From contig DVNG01000060.1 in NCBI GenBank assembly GCA_018714545.1, positions 1 through 20,385 on the forward strand: a stretch of DNA of 20,385 nucleotides. The letters run 5' to 3'. Of the stretch, positions 1 through 6,907 are shown piece by piece. Position numbers and translations under genes: made by a program. Each line of letters begins with the position of its first letter. The first letter of the stretch is position 1. The notes under the pieces are model-generated. The model worked only from the letters and a program-made list of their open reading frames with translations. It had not been told where the DNA came from and did no database searches. Source of the stretch: Limousia pullorum (GTDB lineage Bacteria; Bacillota; Clostridia; Oscillospirales; Acutalibacteraceae).

Positions 1-2
1 TA

Positions 3-545
3 AAGGAGAAACTGCTTTCCACCGGACTTTATGATGATAAGGAGGATTCGGCGGCTCTTTTGGAACTTAGGTGTTATGCCGCAGGTTTTCAGGCTTTGGG
101 CGATGAGATAGAAAGTATTTTGCAGGAGAGCTTTGCTCAGACAGCTGAAGCTGACGGTCTTGATTATATTGAAAATAAATATGATTTGGGATTTATTTCG
201 GATAATCAGGAGGAAAGAAAAAGGGGAATAATTGCGGCTTCAAAAATTGCAGCCGGTTCCTTTACCCAGAGAAGCATAGAAACGTTTTTAAGCGAAACGG
301 TTGGTGAGTTTGAAATGGACGCTTCTTATGCAAATTCTACAGTCGGCATAACAATAAAAAATAGGGGCTTGTCCTCCTATTTTATCGAATGGATAAAGAG
401 AATACTTCCTAAGATTATTACGGCTGAGCTGGAGCTTTCCATAACAATAGACGGTCTGTCTTGGACAAAGATAGATGAAAAAAATCTCACCTGGCTTGAA
501 ATGGACAACAAAAACTATACCTGGGCAGATATTGAAATAATGTAA
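3..545 (+). CDS. Phage tail protein, DUF2313/YmfQ-like (5' end outside window)
   Basis: This is probably a baseplate/tail component of a contractile-tail phage, tailocin or domesticated prophage. The frame is open to the left edge and reads through from base 3. The residues before the first internal start (TTG at 60), including LLSTGLYDD and then LELRCYAAGFQ, match the way YmfQ/DUF2313 proteins begin, so the true start lies upstream of the window and TTG 60 is not the start. Family-like features are the YAAGFQALGDEIE helix, the TAEADGLDYIENKYDL stretch, and an ERKRGIIAASKI segment before a small beta-rich C-terminus. The C-terminus carries two near-repeats, LTWLEMD and YTWADIE. It is followed after 19 bases by a second tail-type gene and then a terminator, so this is the end of a tail operon. 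The family call rests on remembered pattern, not on a search. Confidence 0.7.
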   Translation, partial: KEKLLSTGLYDDKEDSAALLELRCYAAGFQALGDEIESILQESFAQTAEADGLDYIENKYDLGFISDNQEERKRGIIAASKIAAGSFTQRSIETFLSETVGEFEMDASYANSTVGITIKNRGLSSYFIEWIKRILPKIITAELELSITIDGLSWTKIDEKNLTWLEMDNKNYTWADIEIM

Positions 546-564
546 AGATGAAAGGATGATATAC

Positions 565-1035
565 TTGGGTTCAACCAATAAAACGGAGTATCTCGGACTT
601 AGCGGCTGGGTACACTCTGATACTCCTAAGATGATAGATTTTGCCACAGATAACGAAATAGTGGACAGCGTCTTGGGAGAACACATAAACGACAGCAAAA
701 TACATTTGTCGGAAGAGGACAGGGCGCTTTTGGGCGGAAGTATCACTTCAATCCTTATGGCGGGAAACGGAAGCACTTCAAGAACCGTTACCCTTTCAAG
801 CGCCCCTAAAATGGTTCAGATATTTTTGAAAAATGCTCCGCCTGCTTCCTGGAACTCAGAGAAAAGCTGTATGGTGGTAAACAGCGCTTTCGTGCTTCAA
901 AAAGGCGTGTCCACAGGTGGCGCTTCACTTACCGACAAAAGTCTTGTGCTTACAAACAGCTCGGCTCCGTCAAACGGGATTATGTACAATCTCAACGAGG
1001 AGTACGGCCAGTATGTTATAATATGCTATAGTTAA
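565..1035 (+). CDS. Probable phage tail-tip or fibre-associated protein
   Basis: The protein has 156 residues. Its N-terminal part contains WVHSDTPKMIDFATDNEIVD followed by HINDSKIHLSEEDRALL. This resembles the 'W...D.P...DFN.DN..ID...H..D..IHLT..E' signature that often opens tail-associated structural proteins in Firmicute prophages. The rest is a small, Gly/Ser-rich, beta-type domain with no recognisable catalytic motif, no signal peptide and no membrane segment. An ATG at 556 lies directly against the AAAGG ribosome site (551-555) with no spacer. TTG at 565 stands 8 bases after AAAGGA and is the better start, so it is used here. The gene lies 19 bases behind the DUF2313 gene and is followed by a terminator, so it is the last gene of its operon. 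The exact role (fibre, adaptor or cap) cannot be read from the sequence. Confidence 0.55.
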   Translation: MGSTNKTEYLGLSGWVHSDTPKMIDFATDNEIVDSVLGEHINDSKIHLSEEDRALLGGSITSILMAGNGSTSRTVTLSSAPKMVQIFLKNAPPASWNSEKSCMVVNSAFVLQKGVSTGGASLTDKSLVLTNSSAPSNGIMYNLNEEYGQYVIICYS

Positions 1036-1082
1036 AATACAGACACGGTTTTTAATGTGGCTTAATTTCGGTTTCCGTTTTT

Positions 1083-1130
1083 AGTCCCGCTTTTTCTTTA
1101 AAAGGAATTGGCGGGACTGTTTTGTTATTT
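1083..1130 (+). terminator. Intrinsic terminator after the tail genes
   Basis: A perfect 8-bp stem, AGTCCCGC (1083-1090) with GCGGGACT (1111-1118), encloses a 20-nt loop. The loop can itself pair partly (TTCTTT with AAAGGAA). A T-rich tail, GTTTTGTTATTT, follows. It separates the phage-like module from the region upstream of speD. Confidence 0.75.
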
Positions 1131-1181
1131 AATGATTAGGCTCAAAAAATATAGTAATAATAATGAAAGATACACACTTGT

Positions 1182-1234
1182 TTATCTGTTATGAAATGTT
1201 GCTTTTTATCTGTTTTATTAGCAAAAAACAGATA
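1182..1234. repeat. Repeated TTATCTGTT words with an inverted partner upstream of a promoter
   Basis: TTATCTGTT occurs at 1182-1190 and again at 1206-1214. The second copy is part of a 10-bp inverted repeat, TATCTGTTTT (1207-1216) with AAAACAGATA (1225-1234), around an 8-nt centre. It ends about 18 bases upstream of the -35 box at 1253, so it could be an activator or repressor site. It could also be AT-rich chance. No protein can be assigned. Confidence 0.35.
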
Positions 1235-1252
1235 GATTTGTAGAAATGTGCC

Positions 1253-1281
1253 TTGACTTTTACCGATAAAAATAGTATTAT
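1253..1281 (+). promoter_or_regulatory. Sigma-A type promoter of the speD upstream RNA/leader
   Basis: TTGACT (1253-1258) is followed by exactly 17 bases and TATTAT (1276-1281). A second, TATAAT-like hexamer overlaps at 1281-1286 but with poor spacing. The predicted transcription start is near 1288-1291, about 440 bases ahead of the speD start codon. Confidence 0.7.
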
Positions 1282-1287
1282 ATAATC

Positions 1288-1648
1288 GACATGGGACTTA
1301 GCAGATTTTAGCGTCTTCCATGCAAATATTCTTTGACCACCATTTATTGGTTAAGGCCATGCGGACAGCCGGGTCAACTGCCGAGCGGCAACTTTGGTTG
1401 CCTTATTGATTGAGTTAAAAACTTAAAATTTTATAAGTTGGTTACTTTATAACCTGTGCGTTTATCGCATACTAACTTGTGAAACGGTCAATAAGAGTAG
1501 TAAAAGTGAGAAGTTTGCTATATAGACTCTGAATCTGTTTTTTCCGAAAATATAGACTTGTTCTTTTAGGGATAGTGTCCTTAGAAATATAAGCGGGGAA
1601 GCAGTGCGCAAGTAATGTGATAACACACATTGCCTGCGTTTTTTATTT
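1288..1648 (+). ncRNA. Structured RNA or regulatory leader upstream of the polyamine operon
   Basis: A gene-free transcribed stretch of about 360 nt lies between a good promoter and a strong intrinsic terminator. Hairpins that can be drawn by eye are: 1331-1338 with 1349-1356 (8 bp, two G-U pairs); GGCAAC (1387-1392) with GTTGCC (1397-1402); AACTTA (1420-1425) with TAAGTT (1434-1439); GGTTA (1440-1444) with TAACC (1450-1454); and 1455-1460 with 1466-1471. TTGACC (1333-1338) can pair instead with GGTCAA (1372-1377), and TGCC (1379-1382) can pair instead with GGCA (1387-1390), so alternative folds exist. The GC-rich core around 1361-1402 looks like a conserved RNA core. It lacks the signatures of RNase P RNA, tmRNA, T-box, SAM-I, TPP, lysine or cobalamin elements. 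It may belong to a known large ncRNA class such as raiA, but this could not be confirmed by eye. It could act as a free RNA or control readthrough into speD. Confidence 0.5.
1607..1648 (+). terminator. Strong intrinsic terminator ending the RNA/leader before speD
   Basis: A 13-position stem (1607-1619 with 1626-1638) has one A/C mismatch and one G-U pair and closes a 6-nt loop, ATAACA. It is followed at once by TTTTTTATTT (1639-1648). No convincing promoter lies between here and the speD ribosome site at 1718. SpeD expression therefore probably depends on readthrough, as in attenuation control. Confidence 0.8.
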
Positions 1649-1654
1649 GCAGAA

Positions 1655-1709
1655 TACTGACTTATGTTAAATGTTCTCGCCCTTTGAAAACTTTTAAGAT
1701 AAGTCAGTA
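1655..1709 (+). promoter_or_regulatory. 10-bp inverted repeat just upstream of the speD ribosome binding site
   Basis: TACTGACTTA (1655-1664) is perfectly complementary to TAAGTCAGTA (1700-1709) across a 35-nt loop. The repeat ends 8 bases before the AGGAGGG ribosome site of speD (1718-1724). In RNA it would form a stem beside the ribosome site; in DNA it could be an operator. Which of these applies cannot be told from sequence alone. Confidence 0.5.
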
Positions 1710-1730
1710 ATGAAGTCAGGAGGGAATAAG

Positions 1731-2492
1731 ATGGGCCAGAAACTGAAACTTTACGGGTTCAATAATCTGACAAAATCTCTTAGTTTTAATATTTATGATG
1801 TATGTTACGCAAAGACCGCAAGGGAACAGCGTGACTATATCGCTTATATAGATGAACAGTACAATTCGGAAAGACTTACTAAAATCCTTACAAATCTTAC
1901 CGATATGATTGGCGCTACGGTTTTGAATGTGTCAAGTCAGGATTATGAGCCTCAGGGTGCGTCAGTTACCATTCTTATTGCCGAGGGTTCTATGATTCCG
2001 GTGCGTGGCGAAACACAGGTTGCTCATCTTGACAAGAGCCATGTAACCGTTCATACCTATCCTGAATATCATCCCGAAACCTGTCTTGCCACATTTAGAG
2101 TGGATATAGACGTTGCAACCTGCGGAGAAATTACACCTCTTTCAACTCTTGACTATCTTATAGGCTCTTTTGACTCTGATATTATCACAATGGATTACAG
2201 AGTGAGAGGCTTTACCAGAGATGTAAACGGCAAAAAAGTTTTTGAGGACGGTAAGGTAATTTCAATTCAGGACTACATTGCTGAGGAAACCTTGAGAAAA
2301 TATGACGCTGTGGATATAAACGTATATGAAGCAAACCTTTTCCACACAAAAATGATGCTCAAGGATATCAACCTGCAAAACTATCTTTTTAATACAGATG
2401 TTTACGAGCTGCCGCCGAGGGTAAGACTTGAAATAATGGACAGCATAAGACGTGAAATGATAGAAATCTACAGCGGCAGAAACATTTATTGA
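1731..2492 (+). CDS. speD: S-adenosylmethionine decarboxylase proenzyme, E. coli-type
   Basis: SpeD decarboxylates S-adenosylmethionine to give the aminopropyl donor that SpeE uses for spermidine synthesis. It is made as a proenzyme that cleaves itself to create a pyruvoyl group. The 253-residue protein follows the E. coli SpeD pattern throughout: KLYGFNNLTKSLSFNIYD at the start, SQDYEPQGASVTILIAE, LDKSHVTVHTYPE, TMDYRVRGFTRDVNG and NLFHTKMMLKD. This is the long class rather than the short Bacillus/Thermotoga class. Self-cleavage is expected between K102 and S103 in DKSHVTVHTYPE. ATG 1731 is chosen because AGGAGGG (1718-1724) lies 6 bases before it. An in-frame ATG at 1710 lies upstream of that ribosome site and is rejected. 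This is the first gene of a six-gene polyamine operon, preceded by the structured RNA region. Confidence 0.95.
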   Translation: MGQKLKLYGFNNLTKSLSFNIYDVCYAKTAREQRDYIAYIDEQYNSERLTKILTNLTDMIGATVLNVSSQDYEPQGASVTILIAEGSMIPVRGETQVAHLDKSHVTVHTYPEYHPETCLATFRVDIDVATCGEITPLSTLDYLIGSFDSDIITMDYRVRGFTRDVNGKKVFEDGKVISIQDYIAEETLRKYDAVDINVYEANLFHTKMMLKDINLQNYLFNTDVYELPPRVRLEIMDSIRREMIEIYSGRNIY

Positions 2493-2521
2493 TATATCAT
2501 ACAAGACCGGAGAGTGATAAA

Positions 2522-3976
2522 ATGAGAAAGCTTTCACAGGAAAGGGCGCCTATCTATGAAGCCTTGGAAAGGTTTAAGAAAATGAGGGTAGTTCCTTTTG
2601 ATGTTCCTGGTCATAAAAGAGGCCGTGGAAACCCTGAGCTTACTGCGCTTTTGGGTGAAAACTGCGTGCAGATGGATGTAAATTCCATGAAGCCTTTGGA
2701 CAATCTCTGCCACCCGATTTCCGTTATCAGAGATGCGGAAGTTTTGGCGGCGGAGGCTTTTCATGCCGCTCATGCATTTTTAATGGTGGGCGGAACAACC
2801 TCTGCTGTGCAGAGCATGATTTTGTCCGTAGTAAAAAGAGGCGAAAAGATTATACTCCCACGAAACGTACACAGAAGCGTTATGGGAGCTCTTGTTTTGT
2901 GCGGGGCAATTCCGATTTACGTAAACCCTGCCTGTGATGAAAAATTGGGAATACCCTTGGGAATGAGTGTTTCCGATGTAAAAAAAGCTATTGAAAAGCA
3001 TCCGGACGCAAAGGCTGTGCTTGTTAACAATCCGACCTATTACGGAATATGCTCAGACCTTCGCTCCATTGTAAAGCTTGCCCATGAGCACAACATGCTC
3101 TGTCTTGCAGACGAAGCCCACGGAACACATTTTTATTTCGGAGAAAATCTTCCGGTTTCCGCAATGGACGCAGGTGCTGACATGGCTGCGGTTTCAATGC
3201 ATAAGTCGGGCGGAAGCCTTACCCAAAGTTCCTTGCTTTTGGCAGGACCTGCAATGACCGAGGGTCATATAAGACAGATAATAAACCTTACACAGACCAC
3301 CAGCGGTTCTTATCTTCTTCTTTCAAGCCTTGATATTTCAAGAAGAAATCTTGCATTGAGAGGAAAGGAGTCCTTTGCAAGGGTTGTTGACCTTGCAGAA
3401 TACGCAAGAGCCGAGATAAACGCTATCGGCGGTTATTACGCATACTCAAAGGAGCTTATAAACGGCGACAGCATATTTGATTTTGACGTTACAAAGCTTT
3501 CCGTCAATACTTTAAATATCGGTTTGGCAGGAATTGAAGTGTACGACCTTCTTCGTGACGAATACGATATACAGATTGAGTTCGGCGACTTGGGAAATAT
3601 ACTTGCATACATCTCTATCGGCGACAGAATAAGAGAAATTGAAAGGCTTGTAAGCGCACTTTACGAAGTGAGAAGAAGATTTTCAAAATCAAAGTCAGAC
3701 CTTATGAGCCATGAATACATTGACCCTCAGGTGGCGGTTTCTCCTCAGGATGCATTTTATGCAGACAAGGAGTCATTGCCGATACGTGAAACAGAGGGAA
3801 GAGTTTGCAGTGAATTTGTAATGTGCTATCCTCCCGGAATACCTATTCTCGCTCCGGGCGAAAGGATAACCAAAGAAATTCTCGATTATATAGAGTACGC
3901 CAAAGAAAAGGGCTGCTCGATGACAGGGCCGGAAAATCCCGATATTGAAAGGCTCAATGTTTTGAAAGGAGTTTAA
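2522..3976 (+). CDS. speA: Orn/Lys/Arg decarboxylase family, probably arginine decarboxylase
   Basis: This is a PLP-dependent fold-I decarboxylase of the Bacillus SpeA type. With an agmatinase gene two genes downstream, arginine to agmatine is the likely reaction; ornithine or lysine cannot be excluded by sequence. The 484-residue protein shows FDVPGHKRG near residues 26-34, a glycine-rich cofactor segment VGGTTSAVQSM (89-99), RNVHRS (114-119) with the stacking histidine, the LADEAHGTHF loop (195-204), and the Schiff-base lysine K228 in SMHKSGGSLTQSS. The C-terminal domain carries the CYPPGIPILAPGE motif. ATG 2522 is preferred, with GGAGAG (2509-2514) 7 bases upstream; the open frame extends back to a TTG overlapping speD, without a ribosome site. 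It is 29 bases downstream of speD and ends one base before speE begins. Confidence 0.9.
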   Translation: MRKLSQERAPIYEALERFKKMRVVPFDVPGHKRGRGNPELTALLGENCVQMDVNSMKPLDNLCHPISVIRDAEVLAAEAFHAAHAFLMVGGTTSAVQSMILSVVKRGEKIILPRNVHRSVMGALVLCGAIPIYVNPACDEKLGIPLGMSVSDVKKAIEKHPDAKAVLVNNPTYYGICSDLRSIVKLAHEHNMLCLADEAHGTHFYFGENLPVSAMDAGADMAAVSMHKSGGSLTQSSLLLAGPAMTEGHIRQIINLTQTTSGSYLLLSSLDISRRNLALRGKESFARVVDLAEYARAEINAIGGYYAYSKELINGDSIFDFDVTKLSVNTLNIGLAGIEVYDLLRDEYDIQIEFGDLGNILAYISIGDRIREIERLVSALYEVRRRFSKSKSDLMSHEYIDPQVAVSPQDAFYADKESLPIRETEGRVCSEFVMCYPPGIPILAPGERITKEILDYIEYAKEKGCSMTGPENPDIERLNVLKGV

Positions 3977-3977
3977 T

Positions 3978-4829
3978 ATGGATTTTTGGTTTTCGGAAAA
4001 ACATACTCCAAATGTTAAAATATCTATAAGAATTGACCGTCAGCTTTACAGTGGAAAAAGCGAATTTCAGAGAATTGATGTTTTTGATTCTCCGGAGTTC
4101 GGAAGATTTCTCACCCTGGACGGATATATGATGCTCACCGAAAAGGACGAGTTTATCTATCACGAGATGATAACCCATGTTCCTATGGCTGTTCATCCAA
4201 ATGTAAAGAAAGTCCTTGTAATCGGCGCAGGCGACGGCGGCGTTATAAGAGAGCTGACAAAGTACCACGATATTGAACAGATTGATATGGTTGAGATTGA
4301 CCCTCTGGTTGTTGAGGTCTGCAAAAAATATCTGCCTCAGACTGCCTGCCGCTTTGACGATGAAAGACTTAATATCTATTATGAGGATGGTCTGCGCTTT
4401 GTCCGCTTCCATGAAAACGAATACGATTTGATAATCGTTGACTCAACCGACCCGTTCGGACCCGGCGAGGGACTTTTCACAAGGGAGTTTTACGGCAACT
4501 GCTACAACGCCCTTAAAGAGGACGGAATAATGGTAAACCAGCACGAAAGTCCTTTTTATGACGAGGACGCAAACGCCTGCCAGAGAGCACACAAGAGAAT
4601 TGTTGAATCTTTCCCGATAAGCCGTGTTTATCAGGCACATATCCCAACATATCCGTCGGGACACTGGCTTTTCGGATTTGCCTCTAAAAAATATCATCCT
4701 TTAAAGGATTTAAACGAGGTAAGATGGAACATGCGTGGACTTTCCTGCAACTACTATACAACAACACTTCACAAGGGAGCATTTTATCTCCCTGCATATG
4801 TAGAGGAGCTGCTTCAAGATGTTGAATAA
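3978..4829 (+). CDS. speE: Spermidine synthase (polyamine aminopropyltransferase)
   Basis: SpeE transfers the aminopropyl group of decarboxylated SAM to putrescine, giving spermidine and methylthioadenosine. The 283-residue length is typical. An N-terminal beta-strand domain is followed by the conserved YHEM (61-64), the Rossmann glycine loop VIGAGDGG (81-88), VEIDP (105-109) that holds the donor, and DSTDPFGPGEGLFT (155-168) with the catalytic-region aspartates. Near the C-terminus the IPTYPSGHWLFGFASK stretch is characteristic of spermidine synthases. The ribosome site AAAGGAG (3965-3971) lies within the end of speA, 6 bases from ATG 3978. The gene overlaps speB by 11 bases, which points to translational coupling. 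The acceptor could also be agmatine, giving aminopropylagmatine for SpeB; the sequence does not decide this. Confidence 0.95.
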   Translation: MDFWFSEKHTPNVKISIRIDRQLYSGKSEFQRIDVFDSPEFGRFLTLDGYMMLTEKDEFIYHEMITHVPMAVHPNVKKVLVIGAGDGGVIRELTKYHDIEQIDMVEIDPLVVEVCKKYLPQTACRFDDERLNIYYEDGLRFVRFHENEYDLIIVDSTDPFGPGEGLFTREFYGNCYNALKEDGIMVNQHESPFYDEDANACQRAHKRIVESFPISRVYQAHIPTYPSGHWLFGFASKKYHPLKDLNEVRWNMRGLSCNYYTTTLHKGAFYLPAYVEELLQDVE

Positions 4830-5673
4830 AAATATAGAAACCTTCATGGCCTGTGACGCAGAGTATGAGGACGCAAAAACCGTGCTTTTCGGCGCACCTT
4901 TTGACTCCACAACCTCTTACCGTCCCGGCACAAGATTCGGAAGCCGCACTATAAGACAGGAGTCTTTCGGTGTGGAAACCTACAGTCCTTATCAGGATAA
5001 AGACATGACCGACTACAGCTTTTTTGATAGCGGAGATTTGGAACTTTGCTTCGGAAGCTCGGAAAAAGCCCTTGAGGACATTGAAGAGAGAACAAAGACA
5101 ATCCTTGAGGACGGAAAAAGACCATTTATGATGGGCGGCGAACACCTGGTAACTTTGGGCGCAGTGAGAGCTGTCGCTAAAAAATATCCGGACCTGCACA
5201 TAATCCACTTTGACGCTCATGCTGACCTGAGAGAGGAATATCTGGGCGCACAGCTTTCCCATGCGGCAGTTCTTAAAAGATGCTGGGAGCTTGTGGGCGA
5301 CGATAGAATTTTTCAGTTTGGAATAAGGTCAGGTGACAGAGAGGAATTTCTCTGGGGCAAAGACCATGTTTTTACAAATAAATTTAATTTTAACGGTTTG
5401 AAAGAAACTGTAGAGAGCTTAAAGGGAAAGCCGATTTATTTTACGCTTGACCTTGATGTTCTCGACCCAAGCGTTTTCCCTGGAACCGGAACACCGGAAC
5501 CGGGCGGAGTTACTTTCAATGAACTTAGGGACGCAGTTGAACTGGTTTGCTCAAGCCTCAACATTGTGGGCTGTGACGTAAACGAGTTAAGTCCGCCATA
5601 TGACCCCAGCGGTATATCAGCTGCTGCGGCATGTAAAATAGTAAGAGAGATGCTATTGGCTCTTGAACAATAA
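4819..5673 (+). CDS. speB: Agmatinase-type ureohydrolase
   Basis: This is a manganese-dependent ureohydrolase of the arginase/agmatinase family. The likely reaction is agmatine to putrescine plus urea, following SpeA. The 284-residue protein has all metal ligands: H109 in GGEHL, D132/H134/D136 in HFDAHADL, and D211/D213 in TLDLDVLDPS. PGTGTPEPGG follows, as in true agmatinases. LSHAA (146-150) sits where agmatinases have their substrate-contacting His segment. ATG 4819 overlaps the end of speE, with GAGGAG at 4803-4808 ten bases upstream. It is followed after 31 bases by the CASDH gene. In some bacteria this family also hydrolyses aminopropylagmatine, so the enzyme could release either putrescine or spermidine. 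Confidence 0.9.
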   Translation: MLNKNIETFMACDAEYEDAKTVLFGAPFDSTTSYRPGTRFGSRTIRQESFGVETYSPYQDKDMTDYSFFDSGDLELCFGSSEKALEDIEERTKTILEDGKRPFMMGGEHLVTLGAVRAVAKKYPDLHIIHFDAHADLREEYLGAQLSHAAVLKRCWELVGDDRIFQFGIRSGDREEFLWGKDHVFTNKFNFNGLKETVESLKGKPIYFTLDLDVLDPSVFPGTGTPEPGGVTFNELRDAVELVCSSLNIVGCDVNELSPPYDPSGISAAAACKIVREMLLALEQ

Positions 5674-5704
5674 CAGGAATTTTTAATATCAGGAGGAATT
5701 TAAA

Positions 5705-6907
5705 ATGGGTAAAGCTCTAATTATCGGCTGCGGCGGCGTTGCTTCCGTAGCAATTCACAAGTGCTGTCAGAACAGTGAAGTTTTTGAGGAAATCTGCATT
5801 GCCAGCAGAACAAAATCCAAATGCGACGCCCTTAAGAATGAACTTGAGGGAAAAACAAAGACAAAAATCTCCACTGCACAGGTTGACGCAAACAGCGTTG
5901 AACAGCTTGTAAATCTTATCAATGATTTCAAACCTGACGTGGTTTTGAACCTTGCCCTTCCTTATCAGGACCTTACAATAATGGATGCTTGTCTTGCAAC
6001 AAAGACACACTATATAGATACAGCAAACTATGAGCCTGAGGACACTGCAAAGTTTGAGTACAAATGGCAGTGGGCTTACAGAGAGAAATTCAAAGAAGCA
6101 GGAATTACAGCTCTGTTGGGCAGTGGTTTTGACCCGGGCGTTACAGGCGTATTCTCAGCTTATGCTTTGAAGCACGAGTTTGACGAAATCAACTACATTG
6201 ATATTCTCGACTGCAACGGCGGTGACCACGGCTATCCTTTCGCTACAAACTTCAATCCGGAAATCAACATCCGTGAGGTTTCTGCTAAAGGTTCCTACTG
6301 GGAGGACGGCCATTGGGTTGAAACAGAGCCAATGGAAATTAAAAGAGAATACAACTTTGACGGCGTAGGCATGAAAGATATGTATCTGCTCCACCACGAG
6401 GAGATAGAGTCCTTGGCTCTCAATATTCCGGGAATTAAGAGAATCCGTTTCTTCATGACTTTCGGTCAGAGCTATCTTACACACCTCAAGTGTCTTGAAA
6501 ATGTAGGCATGACTTCAATCGAGCCTATCATGTACGAGGGCAAGGAGATTGTTCCGCTTCAGTTCCTGAAGGCAGTTCTTCCTGACCCTGCATCTCTCGG
6601 TCCAAGAACAGTTGGAAAGACAAATATCGGCTGTATCTTCCAGGGTAAAAAGGACGGCAAGGAAAAGACATATTACCTTTACAACATCTGTGACCATCAG
6701 GAGTGCTACAAAGAGGTTGGCTCTCAGGCTATCTCCTACACAACAGGCGTTCCTGCAATGATAGGCGCAATGCTTGTTATGAACGGCACATGGCAGAAGC
6801 CGGGCGTTTACAATATTGAGGAGTTCGATCCGGATCCATTTATGGACGCTCTCAACAAGTGGGGACTTCCTTGGATTGAATCCCACAATCCGGTGCTGGT
6901 TGACTGA
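5705..6907 (+). CDS. Carboxyspermidine/carboxynorspermidine dehydrogenase (LYS9-like)
   Basis: This is an NADPH-dependent reductase of the saccharopine dehydrogenase family. In the alternative polyamine route it condenses aspartate semialdehyde with a diamine (putrescine, or diaminopropane) to make carboxyspermidine or carboxynorspermidine. The 400-residue length fits the family. It starts with a Rossmann loop, ALIIGCGGVASVAIHKC (residues 4-20), followed by LALPYQDLTIMDACL, THYIDTANYEPED and GSGFDPGVTGVFSAYA, all characteristic of CANSDH/CASDH rather than of lysine-pathway Lys9. The ribosome site AGGAGG (5691-5696) is 8 bases before ATG 5705, the strongest inside the operon. Its stop codon overlaps the next start (TGATG), coupling it to NspC, its usual partner. 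A different acceptor such as spermidine is possible and is discussed as a finding. Confidence 0.9.
   Translation: MGKALIIGCGGVASVAIHKCCQNSEVFEEICIASRTKSKCDALKNELEGKTKTKISTAQVDANSVEQLVNLINDFKPDVVLNLALPYQDLTIMDACLATKTHYIDTANYEPEDTAKFEYKWQWAYREKFKEAGITALLGSGFDPGVTGVFSAYALKHEFDEINYIDILDCNGGDHGYPFATNFNPEINIREVSAKGSYWEDGHWVETEPMEIKREYNFDGVGMKDMYLLHHEEIESLALNIPGIKRIRFFMTFGQSYLTHLKCLENVGMTSIEPIMYEGKEIVPLQFLKAVLPDPASLGPRTVGKTNIGCIFQGKKDGKEKTYYLYNICDHQECYKEVGSQAISYTTGVPAMIGAMLVMNGTWQKPGVYNIEEFDPDPFMDALNKWGLPWIESHNPVLVD

Noticed and set aside
1361..1402. Similarity of the GC-rich core (CGGACAGCCGGGTCAACTG) to the c-di-GMP-I riboswitch
   Set aside because: Only a short AGCCGGGT-like word fits; the conserved GCAAAGCC-type joining and the second receptor strand are not present in the right order.
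1595..1640. Twister-like ribozyme around TGCGCAAG (1605-1612)
   Set aside because: The segment is fully explained as the 5' arm of the intrinsic terminator, and the required twister loops and pseudoknots cannot be drawn.
1664..1687. A seven-codon upstream ORF (ATG 1664 to TGA 1687) as a speD regulatory uORF, by analogy with AdoMetDC uORFs in animals
   Set aside because: No ribosome site precedes it, and its ATG starts at the last base of the 10-bp stem arm; nothing else supports translation.
1710..1730. ATG at 1710 as the start of speD (seven extra residues)
   Set aside because: The AGGAGGG ribosome site lies inside this stretch, 6 bases before ATG 1731, and SpeD proteins begin at the equivalent of 1731.
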